A DNA stretch of 64,000 nucleotides from Streptomyces sp. NBC_01237 (GTDB lineage Bacteria > Actinomycetota > Actinomycetes > Streptomycetales > Streptomycetaceae). The translations under genes were made by a program, and so were the position numbers. Of this stretch, positions 36,476 to 45,852 are shown one piece after another; position 1 is the first letter of the stretch; the number at the start of each line of letters is the position of its first letter. Where the stretch lies: positions 496,001 to 560,000 of the forward strand of contig NZ_CP108509.1 in assembly GCF_035917275.1 (NCBI RefSeq), written 5' to 3'. Below the pieces are notes generated by a model. The model searched no databases, was not told the origin of the DNA, and saw nothing but the letters and a program-made list of their open reading frames with translations.

Positions 36476-36864
36476 CGGCCCTGCCCCGGCCTGCCGCCGC
36501 CAGGTGAAGCGGAAGGCGACGGAGCCCGGCCGTGCGCCGGGTCGAGCCACAGGCCGTCGAGAACACCCCACGCATCGCGTGGGTGCGCACTCAGTACGGC
36601 AGCGGACGCCCCGAGGGGGTGCGCAGGTCGAGCGGGGGCGGCCCGGAGGGGGGCGGCGGACGACGGACGATCCTGATGCGGCCCACTGCCACCACCTCCT
36701 ATTGGTCAACCGGTATCTGCCCACGCAGCCGGTCTTCAACCTTCCGGCCTGCCCCGCTGCGGCGCCCCAGGGCCAGACGTACGGGCGAGAGCGGTGCGGA
36801 TGCGGCCCGGCCGATGTGCGGTGACCCTGGATGGGTGGGGGCGCCGAGGCGAGGAGGATCAGCC
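36476..36864. other. Intergenic, no gene supported
   Basis: About 390 bases between the MASE1 and antitoxin-like genes. Frames here have poor third-position bias and no motifs. The strong GAGGAGGA at its right end belongs to the small gene at 36865. Confidence 0.5.
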
Positions 36865-37059
36865 ATGTCCGCGTTGGACAAGCTCAAGAGGATGCTCAAG
36901 GGACACGAGGCCCAGGCGGGCAAGGCCGTCGACAAGGGCGGTGACATGATCGACGAGAGGACCAAGGGCAAGTACAGCCGGCACGTCGACACCGCCCAGG
37001 ACAAGCTCAAGCAGCAGCTCGGAACGGACCGCGACCAGGACGGGCCGCCCCGCACCTGA
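36865..37059 (+). CDS. Small antitoxin-like protein (MT0933/Rv0909-like)
   Basis: Hydrophilic helical protein of 64 residues, MSALDKLKRMLKGHEAQAGK, then DMIDERTKGKYSRHVDTAQ, matching the short Lys/Asp-rich proteins annotated as MT0933-type antitoxins. A strong GAGGAGGA precedes the ATG. No toxin gene is adjacent, and many Streptomyces copies are solitary, so an antitoxin role is doubtful. It may be a stress or DNA-associated protein. Confidence 0.75.
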   Translation: MSALDKLKRMLKGHEAQAGKAVDKGGDMIDERTKGKYSRHVDTAQDKLKQQLGTDRDQDGPPRT

Positions 37060-37176
37060 CGGCACCGCCCCGGCCGCACTCCCCGCGTCGGCCGCTCCTC
37101 ACGTGGAGCCGCGCGTCGCGCCGGCACGCCGCTCCGTCCCACGGCGTCCCGAGGGTGAGGTCCGGCGTGCTGCGTA

Positions 37177-37210
37177 CGGCATCGGCATCGGCATCGGCAT
37201 CGGCATCGGC
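37177..37210. repeat. Hexanucleotide repeat (CGGCAT)x5
   Basis: Five perfect CGGCAT units plus a partial one, about 140 bases before the sigma-factor fusion gene. The location suggests it could vary promoter or leader spacing. Confidence 0.9.
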
Positions 37211-37348
37211 CATTTTCGCCGGGTTCGCACCCGCTGTCGCGGCAAAGAACGTGGGGTCGGCCGGCGGTTTCTTGTTATTGTCCCGGCCGCACCGCATCTC
37301 CCGGGTGTGGGAAGTGACAGAACAGGACCCCGGAAGAGTGAGCGCAGC

Positions 37349-38995
37349 ATGGGCGAGGACTACGGAACGGCGCTGATCACCGCGGCGCGCAGCGGCGATC
37401 AGCGGGCCAAGGACCGACTCGTCGCGTCCTGTCTGCCGTTGCTGTACAACATCGTCGGCCGAGCGCTGGACGGTCACGCGGACGTCGACGATGTCGTACA
37501 GGAGAGCGTGCTCCGCATGCTGCGTGGCCTTCCCGGCCTGCGTGACCCGGAGAGGTTCCGCTCCTGGCTGGTGGCGATAGCCATGAACGAGATACGTGGG
37601 CACTGGCGGGACCGCACAACCGGAGCCCTGCCCTCCGACCGCCTGGACGACGCCCGCGACCGGGCCGACCCGGGCGCCGACTTCGTCGACCACACCATCC
37701 TGCGCCTCGGGTTGACCGGACAGCGGCGCCAGGTGGCCGAGGCGACACGGTGGCTGGACGAGGACGACCGGGCCCTGCTGTCGCTGTGGTGGCTGGAGAC
37801 CGCCGGGCAGCTGTCCCGCGCGGAGGTCGCCGCCGCACTCGAACTCTCCCCGCAGCACACCGCGGTCCGGGTCCAGCGGATGAAGGCCCAACTGGAGGGG
37901 TCCAGGGTCGTGGTGAGCGCGCTGGGTTCGGACCCGCGCTGCGTGCTGTTGGAGGACATCGTCGGCGAGTGGGACGGGGTGCCCTCGGCCCTCTGGCGCA
38001 AGCGGCTGGCCCGCCATGCCCGTGGCTGCACCGTCTGTTCGGGACACGGTTCGGGGCTCGTGCCCGCGGAGGGCCTGCTCGTGGGCCTGGCGCTGGTGCC
38101 CCTGGCAGCTTCTGTGACAGGCGCCGCTCCGGAGATGGTTCGCACGGCCGTCGCGCACACGACCGGCCATCCCACGGACACCTCACATCCCACGGACATC
38201 TCGCAGTCCACCGCCACTTCGCATGCCGGGGCCGCAGTCCATCCGTCCCGGCCCGGACGGGCGGAGCGCAGGCGCGGCCAGGTCCGGCGCCGCCGCCGCA
38301 ATAGCGTGGTGGCGGCCGTGGTCGCCGTCGCGGCGCTGGGTACCGGCGGCGGCGCCGTACATCTCTACGCCACCGACGACGACCACCCGGACCGCAATGA
38401 CGACTCCGTGACGGCCGTCGCGTCTGCCGACGGTGCCCGTTCCCCGGCGCCCGCCCCGACCCCGTCACATCCGGCGTCCTCGGCACCGCCCTCGCCCACC
38501 GCTTCGCCGTCCCGGAAGCCCTCTCGCAGTGCCGAGCCCACCGCGAGCAGGAGCGCCCGGCCCGAGCCGAGTTCGGCGGCTCCCGCACCGAAGCCCGCCC
38601 CGCCGGCCCCGCCTTCCGTAGCGGAACAGGTCACCGCACTCGTCAACACCGAACGCGCGACGGAGGGCTGTGCTCCTGTGCGCGGCAACGGTCTGATGTC
38701 CACGGCCGCCCAGAGGCATTCCGCCGACATGGCGACCCGGGACTACTTCTCGCACACGTCCCCCGACGGCACCGATCCGGGTGATCGGCTCACCGCGGCC
38801 GGCTACCGCTGGAGCACGTACGGAGAGAACATCGCCAAGGGCCAGCGCACCCCGGCCGATGTGATGAGTTCCTGGATGAACAGTCCAGGGCACCGGGCCA
38901 ATATCCTCAACTGTTCGTTCAAGGAGATCGGCGTCGGGATGCGGAACACCGGGAGCGGGCCGGTGTGGACCCAGAACTTCGGCGCTGCCGGATGA
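37349..38995 (+). CDS. ECF sigma factor fused to anti-sigma-like zinc motif, TM helix and CAP domain
   Basis: Multi-domain protein of 548 residues. Residues 1-90 are sigma region 2 (ADVDDVVQESVLRMLRGLPG; FRSWLVAIAMNEIRGHWR). Residues 135-187 are region 4 (LSRAEVAAALELSPQHTAVR). H223-x3-C227-x2-C230 matches the zinc-binding anti-sigma signature HxxxCxxC. Basic RRRRRRN-like residues precede a single membrane helix at 319-340. Residues 360-420 are a Pro/Ser linker. Residues 424-548 are an extracellular CAP/SCP-PR1 domain (GLMSTAAQRHSADMATRDYF; YGENIAKGQ; WMNSPGHRANILN). The sigma part should be held at the membrane and coupled to an outside signal. A terminator follows. Confidence 0.88.
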   Translation: MGEDYGTALITAARSGDQRAKDRLVASCLPLLYNIVGRALDGHADVDDVVQESVLRMLRGLPGLRDPERFRSWLVAIAMNEIRGHWRDRTTGALPSDRLDDARDRADPGADFVDHTILRLGLTGQRRQVAEATRWLDEDDRALLSLWWLETAGQLSRAEVAAALELSPQHTAVRVQRMKAQLEGSRVVVSALGSDPRCVLLEDIVGEWDGVPSALWRKRLARHARGCTVCSGHGSGLVPAEGLLVGLALVPLAASVTGAAPEMVRTAVAHTTGHPTDTSHPTDISQSTATSHAGAAVHPSRPGRAERRRGQVRRRRRNSVVAAVVAVAALGTGGGAVHLYATDDDHPDRNDDSVTAVASADGARSPAPAPTPSHPASSAPPSPTASPSRKPSRSAEPTASRSARPEPSSAAPAPKPAPPAPPSVAEQVTALVNTERATEGCAPVRGNGLMSTAAQRHSADMATRDYFSHTSPDGTDPGDRLTAAGYRWSTYGENIAKGQRTPADVMSSWMNSPGHRANILNCSFKEIGVGMRNTGSGPVWTQNFGAAG

Positions 38996-39024
38996 GCGGT
39001 CAGCTGATCGCCCCGCCCTTCCCC

Positions 39025-39051
39025 AGGACCGGCAGTGCAACTGTCGGTCCT
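39025..39051. terminator. Terminator after sigma-CAP gene
   Basis: AGGACCGGCAGT (39025-39036) pairs with 39040-39051 across a GCA loop, a 12-bp stem with one G-U pair, 30 bases after the stop. Confidence 0.7.
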
Positions 39052-39150
39052 CGACGGCGCGCTCGGGGGCACCGCGGTTCGTGGGAGCTGTCGTGGTGTG
39101 ACTGAGCATCCGGCGTCGGGCCGCCGCCGACGGCTCCCTAGGATGTGGCC

Positions 39151-39528
39151 ATGATCGCCGAATTGCAGTGTGTGGTGCTGGACTGCCCGGATCCGAGGGA
39201 ACTCGCGGAGTTCTACGCGGCGGTGCTCGGCGGCACCGTCGACCGGCCGGACCGACGGTGGTCGCTCGACGAGGGGTGGTCGACGCTGCACACGGCGGCC
39301 GGGCCCGTCCTCGCGTTCCAACGGGTCGTGGACCACCGGCCGCCGCGGTGGCCCGATCCCGCACGGCCCCAGCAGTTCCATCTGGATTTCGCCGTCACGG
39401 ATCTGGACCTGGCCCATGAGCGGGTGCTGGTGCTGGGGGCGACCGTGCTCGACGGCGGTCCGGAGAAGCGCGACTGGCGGATCTACGCCGATCCTGCGGG
39501 CCATCCGTTCTGCCTGGTACGTCACTGA
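39151..39528 (+). CDS. VOC/glyoxalase-family protein
   Basis: Protein of 125 residues with paired beta-alpha-beta-beta-beta modules: VVLDCPDPRELAEFYAAVLG at the start and QQFHLDFAVTDLDLAHERVL, then YADPAGHPFCLVRH at the end. The HLDF histidine and the final residues fit the metal-binding positions of the superfamily. Members are lyases, dioxygenases or drug-binding proteins; no specific role is evident. Start is ATG 39151 with AGGAT upstream; a GTG at 39145 is possible. It lies 24 bp upstream of the GNAT gene and is likely cotranscribed. Confidence 0.83.
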   Translation: MIAELQCVVLDCPDPRELAEFYAAVLGGTVDRPDRRWSLDEGWSTLHTAAGPVLAFQRVVDHRPPRWPDPARPQQFHLDFAVTDLDLAHERVLVLGATVLDGGPEKRDWRIYADPAGHPFCLVRH

Positions 39529-39552
39529 CCGGATGCGAAAGAGAGAAGACCG

Positions 39553-40032
39553 ATGAACGCCCCGCACGTGCGGCACGCCCGCCCGGCCGACCTTCCGGTG
39601 GTCGTCGCCCTGGTGGCCGAGCATGCGGCGTACGAGAGGGCCGCCCCGCCGGCCGCCGCTCTGGGGCACCGGCTGGCCCTGCTCCTCTTCGAGACGCCGT
39701 CGCCCCGGCTGCGGTGCCTGGTGGCGGAATCACCCGACGGCGAGGTCGTCGGCTACGCCACCTGCGTACCGGAGATCTCCACCTGGGACGGCGCCGAGTA
39801 CCTCCACATGGACTGCCTCTTTCTGCGCGACAGCACCCGGGGGCAGGGCCTGGGCGCTCTGCTGATGGACGCCGTGGTAGCCGAGGCGCGCGGGCTCGGC
39901 CTCACGGAGGTCCAGTGGCAGACGCCCTCGTGGAACGAGGGCGCTATCCGCTTCTACGCACGGCGGCCCGGCGTCCGTTGCCAGGACAAGGTCCGCTACA
40001 CCCTGCCGGTCGGTCCTCGGATCACCGGGTGA
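39553..40032 (+). CDS. GNAT-family N-acetyltransferase
   Basis: Protein of 159 residues. The acetyl-CoA pyrophosphate loop is RDSTRGQGLGALLMDAVVAE, preceded by strand 4 (EYLHMDCLFL) and followed by NEGAIRFYARRPGVRC, a clear GNAT fold similar to diamine or small-amine acetyltransferases. Substrate unknown. It ends 11 bases inside the convergent gene at 40022-40363. Confidence 0.87.
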   Translation: MNAPHVRHARPADLPVVVALVAEHAAYERAAPPAAALGHRLALLLFETPSPRLRCLVAESPDGEVVGYATCVPEISTWDGAEYLHMDCLFLRDSTRGQGLGALLMDAVVAEARGLGLTEVQWQTPSWNEGAIRFYARRPGVRCQDKVRYTLPVGPRITG

Positions 40033-40363
40033 ACAGCGTGAGCGCGGTGCAGGCGCCGATCACCGCGCTCACGGCCAGACCGGAGGCGGCCACGCAGCGC
40101 GCCCTGAGCTGCTCGTAGCGCTCGGTGTACTCACCACGCAGCTCCGCGGCCCGGCCGCTGACGCGCGTCAGCGATTCCCGGCAGAGCACCATCCGGTCCA
40201 TGAGGTAGACGCGCTCCACGTCCTCGCGCTGCGCCGTGGTGAGCCAGGGCAGTTGGCCGGTGAAGCGGCGGGCTTCCCGGCGGGCCTCCTCGACCTCGGC
40301 GTTCCACAGCAGATAGCCCTCCATCTGGGCCAGCCCCCGGGCGCTGTCCTTGTCGCGTTCCAC
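40022..40363 (-). CDS. Hypothetical helical protein with C-terminal membrane helix
   Basis: Protein of 113 residues from GTG 40363, with GAGGAGC upstream. It has charged helices (EGYLLWNAEVEEARREARRF; TTAQREDVERVYLMDRMVL) and a final hydrophobic segment (ASGLAVSAVIGACTALTLF), so it is probably tail-anchored. It is 40 bp downstream of ctaD on the same strand and may be cotranscribed. No family is recognised, and its 3' end overlaps the convergent GNAT gene. Confidence 0.65.
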   Translation of the reverse strand: MERDKDSARGLAQMEGYLLWNAEVEEARREARRFTGQLPWLTTAQREDVERVYLMDRMVLCRESLTRVSGRAAELRGEYTERYEQLRARCVAASGLAVSAVIGACTALTLFTR

Positions 40364-40403
40364 CAGTGCTCCTCTCGTCGGGCTGTCCCGGGCGGCCGCC
40401 CCC

Positions 40404-42134
40404 TCATGCCTGCTTGTCCCCCGGCGCCACGGCCACAGAGGCGGCAGGGCTGTTGGCGGCATCGTCGAGCGCGCGGACCGTGGGGTGGTGCAGGTCGAAC
40501 GCCGGGGATTCGGAACGGATCCGCGGCAGGGTGACGAAGTTGTGCCGCGGCGGCGGGCAGGACGTGGCCCACTCCAGCGAACGGCCGTAACCCCACGGGT
40601 CGTCGACCCCGACCTTCTTGCCGTACTTGGCCGTCTTCCAGACGTTGTAGAAGAACGGCAGCATCGACAGGCCGAGCAGGAACGAGGAGATCGTCGAGAT
40701 CGTGTTCAGCGCGGTGAAGCCGTCGGCCGCGAGATAGTCCGCGTATCGACGCGGCATTCCCTCGGCACCGAGCCAGTGCTGCACCAGGAACGTGCCGTGG
40801 AAGCCCACGAACAGCGTCCAGAAGGTCACCTTCCCGAGCCGCTCGTCCAGAATCTTCCCGGTGAACTTCGGCCACCAGAAGTGGAATCCGGCGAACATCG
40901 CGAAGACCACGGTGCCGAATACCACGTAGTGGAAGTGCGCGACGACGAAGTACGAGTCGGAGACGTGGAAGTCCATCGGGGGCGAGGCCAGGATCACGCC
41001 GGTCAGACCGCCGAAGAGAAAGGTGACGAGAAAGCCGATGGACCAGAGCATCGGTGTCTCGAAGGACAATGACCCCTTCCACATCGTGCCGATCCAGTTG
41101 AAGAACTTCACACCGGTCGGTACCGCGATCAGGAAGGTCATGAAGGAGAAGAACGGCAGCAGCACACCGCCGGTGACGTACATGTGGTGGGCCCACACGG
41201 TCGCCGAGAGACCCGCGATGGCGATCGTCGCGGAGATCAGGCCGATATAGCCGAAGATCGGTTTACGGCTGAACACCGGAATGATCTCGCTGACGATGCC
41301 GAAGAACGGCAGGGCGATGATGTACACCTCCGGGTGGCCGAAGAACCAGAAGAGGTGCTGCCAGAGCAAGGCGCCGCCATTGGCCGCGTCGAAGACATGC
41401 GCACCGAATTTGCGGTCCGCCTCCAGTGCCAGCAGTGCGGCGGCGAGGACCGGGAAGGCCAGCAGGACCAGAACACCGGTCAGCAGGACGTTCCAGACGA
41501 AGATCGGCATGCGGAACATCGTCATGCCGGGTGCGCGCATGCAGATGATCGTGGTGATGAAGTTGACCGAACCGAGGATCGTGCCGAATCCGGAGAACGC
41601 CAGACCCATGATCCACATGTCGCCGCCGATGCCCGGCGAGCGCACCGCGTCGGTGAGCGGGGAGTAGGCGAACCAGCCGAAGTCTGCGGCACCCTGCGGG
41701 GTGAGGAAGCCGGCCACCGCGATGACCGAGCCGAAGAGGTACAGCCAGTACGCGAACATGTTCAGCCGCGGGAACGCCACATCGGGCGCGCCGATCTGGA
41801 GCGGCATGATCCAGTTCGTGAATCCGGCGAACAGCGGCGTCGCGAACATCAGCAGCATGACCGTGCCGTGCATCGTGAACGCCTGGTTGAACTGCTCATT
41901 GGAGAGAATCTGTGTGCCGGGACGGGCCAGCTCGGCGCGCATGAAGAGCGCCATCAGTCCGCCGACGCAGAAGAAGGCGAACGACGTGACCAGGTAGAGC
42001 GTGCCGATCGTCTTGTGGTCGGTGGTGGTCAGCCACGTGATGACGACATTCCCCGGTTCCTTGCGCCGCACCGGCAATTCATCCTGGTAGGCGACATCGG
42101 CTTCCACCGGTTGTGAGGTGTCCCTCGTCGTCAC
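40404..42134 (-). CDS. ctaD: Cytochrome c oxidase subunit I
   Basis: Twelve-helix catalytic subunit of aa3-type oxidase, 576 residues. Haem and copper ligands are all present: low-spin haem His in [17 protein letters not shown], the CuB His-Tyr pair in [17 protein letters not shown], the CuB histidines in [10 protein letters not shown] and the haem a3/a histidines in [10 protein letters not shown]. Proton-channel residues such as [19 protein letters not shown] are also present. GTG 42134 has AAGGAGC upstream. No ctaC, ctaE or qcr genes are adjacent, so this is probably a second, stand-alone ctaD copy that borrows the other subunits. Confidence 0.95.
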   Translation of the reverse strand: MTTRDTSQPVEADVAYQDELPVRRKEPGNVVITWLTTTDHKTIGTLYLVTSFAFFCVGGLMALFMRAELARPGTQILSNEQFNQAFTMHGTVMLLMFATPLFAGFTNWIMPLQIGAPDVAFPRLNMFAYWLYLFGSVIAVAGFLTPQGAADFGWFAYSPLTDAVRSPGIGGDMWIMGLAFSGFGTILGSVNFITTIICMRAPGMTMFRMPIFVWNVLLTGVLVLLAFPVLAAALLALEADRKFGAHVFDAANGGALLWQHLFWFFGHPEVYIIALPFFGIVSEIIPVFSRKPIFGYIGLISATIAIAGLSATVWAHHMYVTGGVLLPFFSFMTFLIAVPTGVKFFNWIGTMWKGSLSFETPMLWSIGFLVTFLFGGLTGVILASPPMDFHVSDSYFVVAHFHYVVFGTVVFAMFAGFHFWWPKFTGKILDERLGKVTFWTLFVGFHGTFLVQHWLGAEGMPRRYADYLAADGFTALNTISTISSFLLGLSMLPFFYNVWKTAKYGKKVGVDDPWGYGRSLEWATSCPPPRHNFVTLPRIRSESPAFDLHHPTVRALDDAANSPAASVAVAPGDKQA

Positions 42135-42348
42135 TGCGACGCTCCTTCGGTCGACGGCCGGTTGCGGACTCGGCGACCAGAATGGACCCGTTGCGATCGG
42201 TGCGGTGGGACATCTCTCCCAGCGCTGCGCGAGCGCGCACGAAGGACACTCAAATGGCCCACAGGACATGACGCCCGCAGGCCGTCCGGAGCGCCGGGCG
42301 TCCGGTACGGCCGTCGAGCGTCTTACGGGAGCGCGGTTCGGGCGCTCG

Positions 42349-43362
42349 TCAGCGCAGATCGAAGACGAGGCGCCCGGAGACCTTGCCGCTCAGGACCTCC
42401 TCGATCGAGCTGTTGATGTCGCCGAGGCCGCGAGTCTCCCGGACGACCCTCGTGCGGCCGAGGCGGTGCAGTTGGAACACCTCGGCAAGGTCCTCGCGGG
42501 TGCCGACGATCGAGCCGACGACCTTGGTGCCGTTCAGCACCGTGTCGAAGACGGGGAGTTCGAGCTTCCCCTCGGCAGGGAGTGCCACCAGCACGAGGGT
42601 TCCCCCTCGGCGCAGCGCACCGTAGGCCGCGCCGAACGAGTCGTTGCTCACGGCCAGGGAGATCGCCGCGTCCGCGCCGCCGAGCCTGCGGGTCTCCTCG
42701 GCCACGTCCTGCACGCGTGCGTCGATGACATGGTCGGCGCCCAGTTCCTCGGCCAGTGCCAGCTTCTCGTCCGTGACGTCGACCGCGATGGTCTCGGCGC
42801 CGAAGATCCGCGCGTACTGGAGGGCCAGGTGTCCGAGTCCACCGATCCCGGAGATCAGGGCACGGGTGCCGGGGCGGGCACCGGACAGCTTCACCGCCTT
42901 GTAGGTGGTGACACCGGCGCAGGTCAGCGGTGCGGCGTCGAGCGGATCGATACCGTCGGGGACGGGCACGACGTAGGTGCCGTGCGCGAGCGCGTACTCG
43001 GCGTGGCTGCCGTCGACCGAGTAGCCGCTGTTCCGCTGCTCAAGACAGAGCGTCTCCCAGCCGGAGACGCAGTGATCGCAGTGCCCGCATGCCTCGCCCA
43101 GCCAGGGAATCGCCACCCGGTCCCCGACCGCGAGGTGGTCCACCTGGTCGCCCGTCGCCTCCACGATCCCGATGCCCTCGTGGCCGGGTACGAACGGTGG
43201 GCTCGGCTTGACGGGCCAGTCCCCGCGGGCGGCGTGGATGTCGGTGTGGCAGAGCCCTGAAGTCTCCATCCGCACCAGTACCTGGTGGCCTGCCGGAGTG
43301 GGTACCGGCCGGTCCTCCACGGTCAGCGGTTCGGTGAAGCTGCGGACTACGGCGGCTCTCAT
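42349..43362 (-). CDS. adhP: Zinc-dependent alcohol dehydrogenase (AdhP-type)
   Basis: NAD-dependent alcohol dehydrogenase of 337 residues. Catalytic zinc ligands: Cys in [16 protein letters not shown] and the GHEGIGIVE histidine/glutamate. Structural zinc: the four cysteines in [16 protein letters not shown]. The cofactor fold is [20 protein letters not shown]. It oxidises primary alcohols or reduces aldehydes in the cytoplasm. ATG 43362 has GGAGGG upstream. It stands alone upstream of ctaD on the same strand, with a 214-bp gap. Confidence 0.93.
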   Translation of the reverse strand: MRAAVVRSFTEPLTVEDRPVPTPAGHQVLVRMETSGLCHTDIHAARGDWPVKPSPPFVPGHEGIGIVEATGDQVDHLAVGDRVAIPWLGEACGHCDHCVSGWETLCLEQRNSGYSVDGSHAEYALAHGTYVVPVPDGIDPLDAAPLTCAGVTTYKAVKLSGARPGTRALISGIGGLGHLALQYARIFGAETIAVDVTDEKLALAEELGADHVIDARVQDVAEETRRLGGADAAISLAVSNDSFGAAYGALRRGGTLVLVALPAEGKLELPVFDTVLNGTKVVGSIVGTREDLAEVFQLHRLGRTRVVRETRGLGDINSSIEEVLSGKVSGRLVFDLR

Positions 43363-43566
43363 GGGGACATCCCTCCGCTTCGCCCGGGCGAAGGGACACA
43401 CGTCGAGGACGCGGGCCGCCTGGGCATGATGAACAGAAGCCTCAGGACAGACTATTTCGCTCGCTCGGTGTTCGCTTCCCGAGCGGTGCCCGCCCGGCCC
43501 CCACGCCCTCGGCGCACGCACGTGCGGAGCGTCCCGGCGGCGTACCCGCGGGACGGGACGTCCCGG

Positions 43567-44118
43567 CTACCCGGCAGCCCAGTCACGCATCTCCTGTGCA
43601 GAGGCGAAATCGGCCACGTCCTTGTCCAGCGGTTGGTCGGTGTACTGATGGATGCGCCACGATGCCTCGATACGCGGTTTGCCGCGGGTGACGTAGTCGG
43701 CGATCCACAACCCGTCGCCCGCGTACGAGGTCGTGTCGTACTGCAGCCAGAACGAGCGGTTGCAGTACAGCAGGACCCGGTGGTGGGGCCTCAGGCGTTT
43801 CACCTCACGGATGAAGCTGTCCTTCTCCGCATTGCTCGCGCGGGTGCCGTCGCCGGTCTCCTCCCAGTCGACGGCGAGCAGCTCACCGGCCTTCTCGGGC
43901 GCCTTGCTCAGGAAGTACTCGGCCTGCTGCGCCACGTTCCCCGGCCACAGAAAGTGGTAGAAGCCGACGACGCATTCGGCGTCCCTCGCACGCTTGACCT
44001 GGTCACCCAGGGCCGGATTGACGTACGAGCGGCCCTCCGTGGCCTTGATGAACACGAAATCGAGACCGTCCGTATCGAAGGACGACTGATACGCGCTGAC
44101 ATCGACGCCGTGCAGCAT
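43567..44118 (-). CDS. GH25 muramidase without signal peptide
   Basis: Protein of 183 residues in glycoside hydrolase family 25 (cellosyl/Cpl-1-type lysozymes). The barrel strands are visible: MLHGVDVSAYQ with the catalytic-region Asp, FVFIKATEGRSYVNP, VVGFYHFLWPG, LLAVDWEETGD with the Asp/Glu pair, VLLYCNRSFW and LWIADYV. ATG 44118 has GGAGGCGG upstream. No signal peptide or cell-wall-binding repeats are present, unlike secreted autolysins, so release may require a holin, lysis or another export route. Confidence 0.88.
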   Translation of the reverse strand: MLHGVDVSAYQSSFDTDGLDFVFIKATEGRSYVNPALGDQVKRARDAECVVGFYHFLWPGNVAQQAEYFLSKAPEKAGELLAVDWEETGDGTRASNAEKDSFIREVKRLRPHHRVLLYCNRSFWLQYDTTSYAGDGLWIADYVTRGKPRIEASWRIHQYTDQPLDKDVADFASAQEMRDWAAG

Positions 44119-44358
44119 GGATACCGCCTCCAAGTGGGGCTCCGAGGTTCCGGTTGTTGCCCTGGTATGTGCCCGCCGATGTCCCGCCCCATCCGTACCG
44201 ACGAGGGGGAACCGATCAGCCACCGTAGGGACTTTTGTTCGGATCAAGCCGACCCCGGCCCACATCGAAGACACACGGAATAGTGCTCGCCGGTGCGCAG
44301 TTGGTGATGCGACGAGACCACTTTCTCCTCACGCAGTCAGCATCGGAAGGTCGGACCC

Positions 44359-45018
44359 ATGAAGATCGGCATCATCGGAGCGGGCAACATCGGCGGCAAC
44401 CTGACCCGGCGGCTCACCGCTCTCGGGCACGAGGTGTCCGTGGCCAACTCGCGTGGCCCTCAGACACTGGCGGCACTCGCCGAGGAAACCGGCGCCACCC
44501 CGGTCCACGCGTCCGAGGCGGCCAAGGACGCCCAGGTCGTCGTGGTGACCGTCCCCCTCAAGGCCGTGCCCGACCTGCCCTCGGGATTCCTCGACGGCGC
44601 GGCACCGGGCGCCGCGGTCATCGACACCGGCAACTACTACCCGCAGCAGCGCGACGGCAGGATCGCCGCCATCGAGGACGGACTGCCCGAGAGCCGGTGG
44701 ACCGAGCAGCGGATCGGCCACCCGGTGATCAAGGCGTTCAACGGCACGTACGCCCAGGACATCCTGGACCGCGGCCGCCCGCAGGGCAGCCCCGGCCGCC
44801 AGGCGCTGCCGGTCGCCGGTGACGACGCGGCGGCCAAGCAGGCCGTGCGCGACCTCATCGACGAACTGGGCTTCGACACCGTGGACGCGGGCGGGCTGGA
44901 CGAGTCGTGGCGCCAGCAGCCCGGGACGCCCGTCTACGGGAGTCAGGGCGATGTCGACGCCATCGTGAAGGCGCTGGCGGAGGCTTCACCGGAACGTACC
45001 GCGGAGTGGCGCGCCTGA
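44359..45018 (+). CDS. NADPH-binding reductase (F420:NADPH oxidoreductase-like)
   Basis: Protein of 219 residues. The Rossmann fold opens MKIGIIGAGNIGGNLTRRLT and the NADPH-phosphate site follows in VANSRGPQTL, the pattern of F420-dependent NADP reductases and related NAD(P)-binding proteins. VIDTGNYYPQQRDG and VIKAFNGTYAQD are also family-like. It may transfer hydride between NADPH and F420 or reduce a small substrate. A terminator follows it. Confidence 0.85.
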   Translation: MKIGIIGAGNIGGNLTRRLTALGHEVSVANSRGPQTLAALAEETGATPVHASEAAKDAQVVVVTVPLKAVPDLPSGFLDGAAPGAAVIDTGNYYPQQRDGRIAAIEDGLPESRWTEQRIGHPVIKAFNGTYAQDILDRGRPQGSPGRQALPVAGDDAAAKQAVRDLIDELGFDTVDAGGLDESWRQQPGTPVYGSQGDVDAIVKALAEASPERTAEWRA

Positions 45019-45043
45019 TTCCGAAGGACACGAAAGGCACGTG

Positions 45044-45090
45044 AGGAAGCCCCGTCGTGGTGTGCCGGCCCGGCCACGGCGGGGCCTCCT
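45044..45090. terminator. Terminator hairpin
   Basis: The stem pairs 45044-45060 with 45074-45090 (core GCCCCGTCGTGG with CCACGGCGGGGC, one G-U pair, and further AGG/CCT pairs) around a 13-base loop, 26 bases after the reductase stop. Confidence 0.7.
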
Positions 45091-45249
45091 GGACTTCCCG
45101 CCCCGCACCCCGCCCGCGCACCGAGTGGCGCCCTCCGCACGGCCGGACGAAACTACCCGTGAGTAAGGTGTGGGGCCCGGGGCGTCGGCTCCACGGTCCG
45201 TCCGGCCCCCGGTGGTGGACCGGGACGGCCGTGGACAAGGAGTCGCCCC

Positions 45250-45759
45250 ATGCCCCGCACCATGTCCGTGTCGGACAGCATCGTCATCGACGCCGCTCCG
45301 GCGGAGGTGTACGAACAACTCAGCGATCCCACCGCGATGGGACGCTGGAGCCCGGAGAACCAGGGAGCGACGGTACGCGGCGAACGGCGCGGCGCGTACG
45401 TCGGCATGGTCTTCGACGGCCGTAACAAGCGCGGCGCGGTGCGCTGGACGACCAGGTGCACGGTGACCGCCGCCGACCCCGGTGAGCGCTTCGCCTTCCG
45501 TGTCCACGCGATAGGCGCCCGGCGGCCGCGGCTTCCCGGAGCGATCGCCACCTGGGAGTACCGCTTCGAGGAGGTGGACGGGTCCACCAGGGTCACCGAG
45601 ACCTGGACCGACGACCGGCGCGCATGGCCGGACTTCCTGGCCAACGGCTTCGACCGGATCGCGACGCGGGGGCACACGTTCGCGGAGTTCCAGCGCCGCA
45701 ACATCCGTACCACTCTGGAGCGCCTGAAGTCGGCGCTGGAAGCCGGTGAGACCTCCTGA
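45250..45759 (+). CDS. SRPBCC-family protein
   Basis: Protein of 169 residues with a START/Bet v1-like ligand-binding fold: SDSIVIDAAPAEVYEQLSDP, then MGRWSPENQG and WEYRFEEVDGSTRVTETWTD, with the long C-terminal helix FAEFQRRNIRTTLERLKSAL. The family binds lipids, polyketides or hydrophobic small molecules. The ATG has AAGGAG upstream. Single gene; role unknown. Confidence 0.85.
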   Translation: MPRTMSVSDSIVIDAAPAEVYEQLSDPTAMGRWSPENQGATVRGERRGAYVGMVFDGRNKRGAVRWTTRCTVTAADPGERFAFRVHAIGARRPRLPGAIATWEYRFEEVDGSTRVTETWTDDRRAWPDFLANGFDRIATRGHTFAEFQRRNIRTTLERLKSALEAGETS

Positions 45760-45852
45760 GAGGTGCCCTCGATCCTGGCGGGACACATGCCGGGCCCGGC
45801 ACCGGGTCGGCGCCGGTGCACGTGGCCGGTCAGCTCCAGTGCGCGGGGCCGG

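Noticed and set aside
36532..36864. Longer start for the small antitoxin-like protein
   Set aside because: The GAGGAGGA before 36865 and the family length of about 60 residues decide for the short form.
36865..37059. A toxin-antitoxin module
   Set aside because: No small toxin-like gene adjoins the antitoxin-like protein on either side.
37103..37348. N-terminal extension of the sigma-CAP protein across the CGGCAT repeat
   Set aside because: It would add a Gly-Ile repeat and basic residues with no sigma-factor counterpart; ATG 37349 fits the sigma region 2 start.
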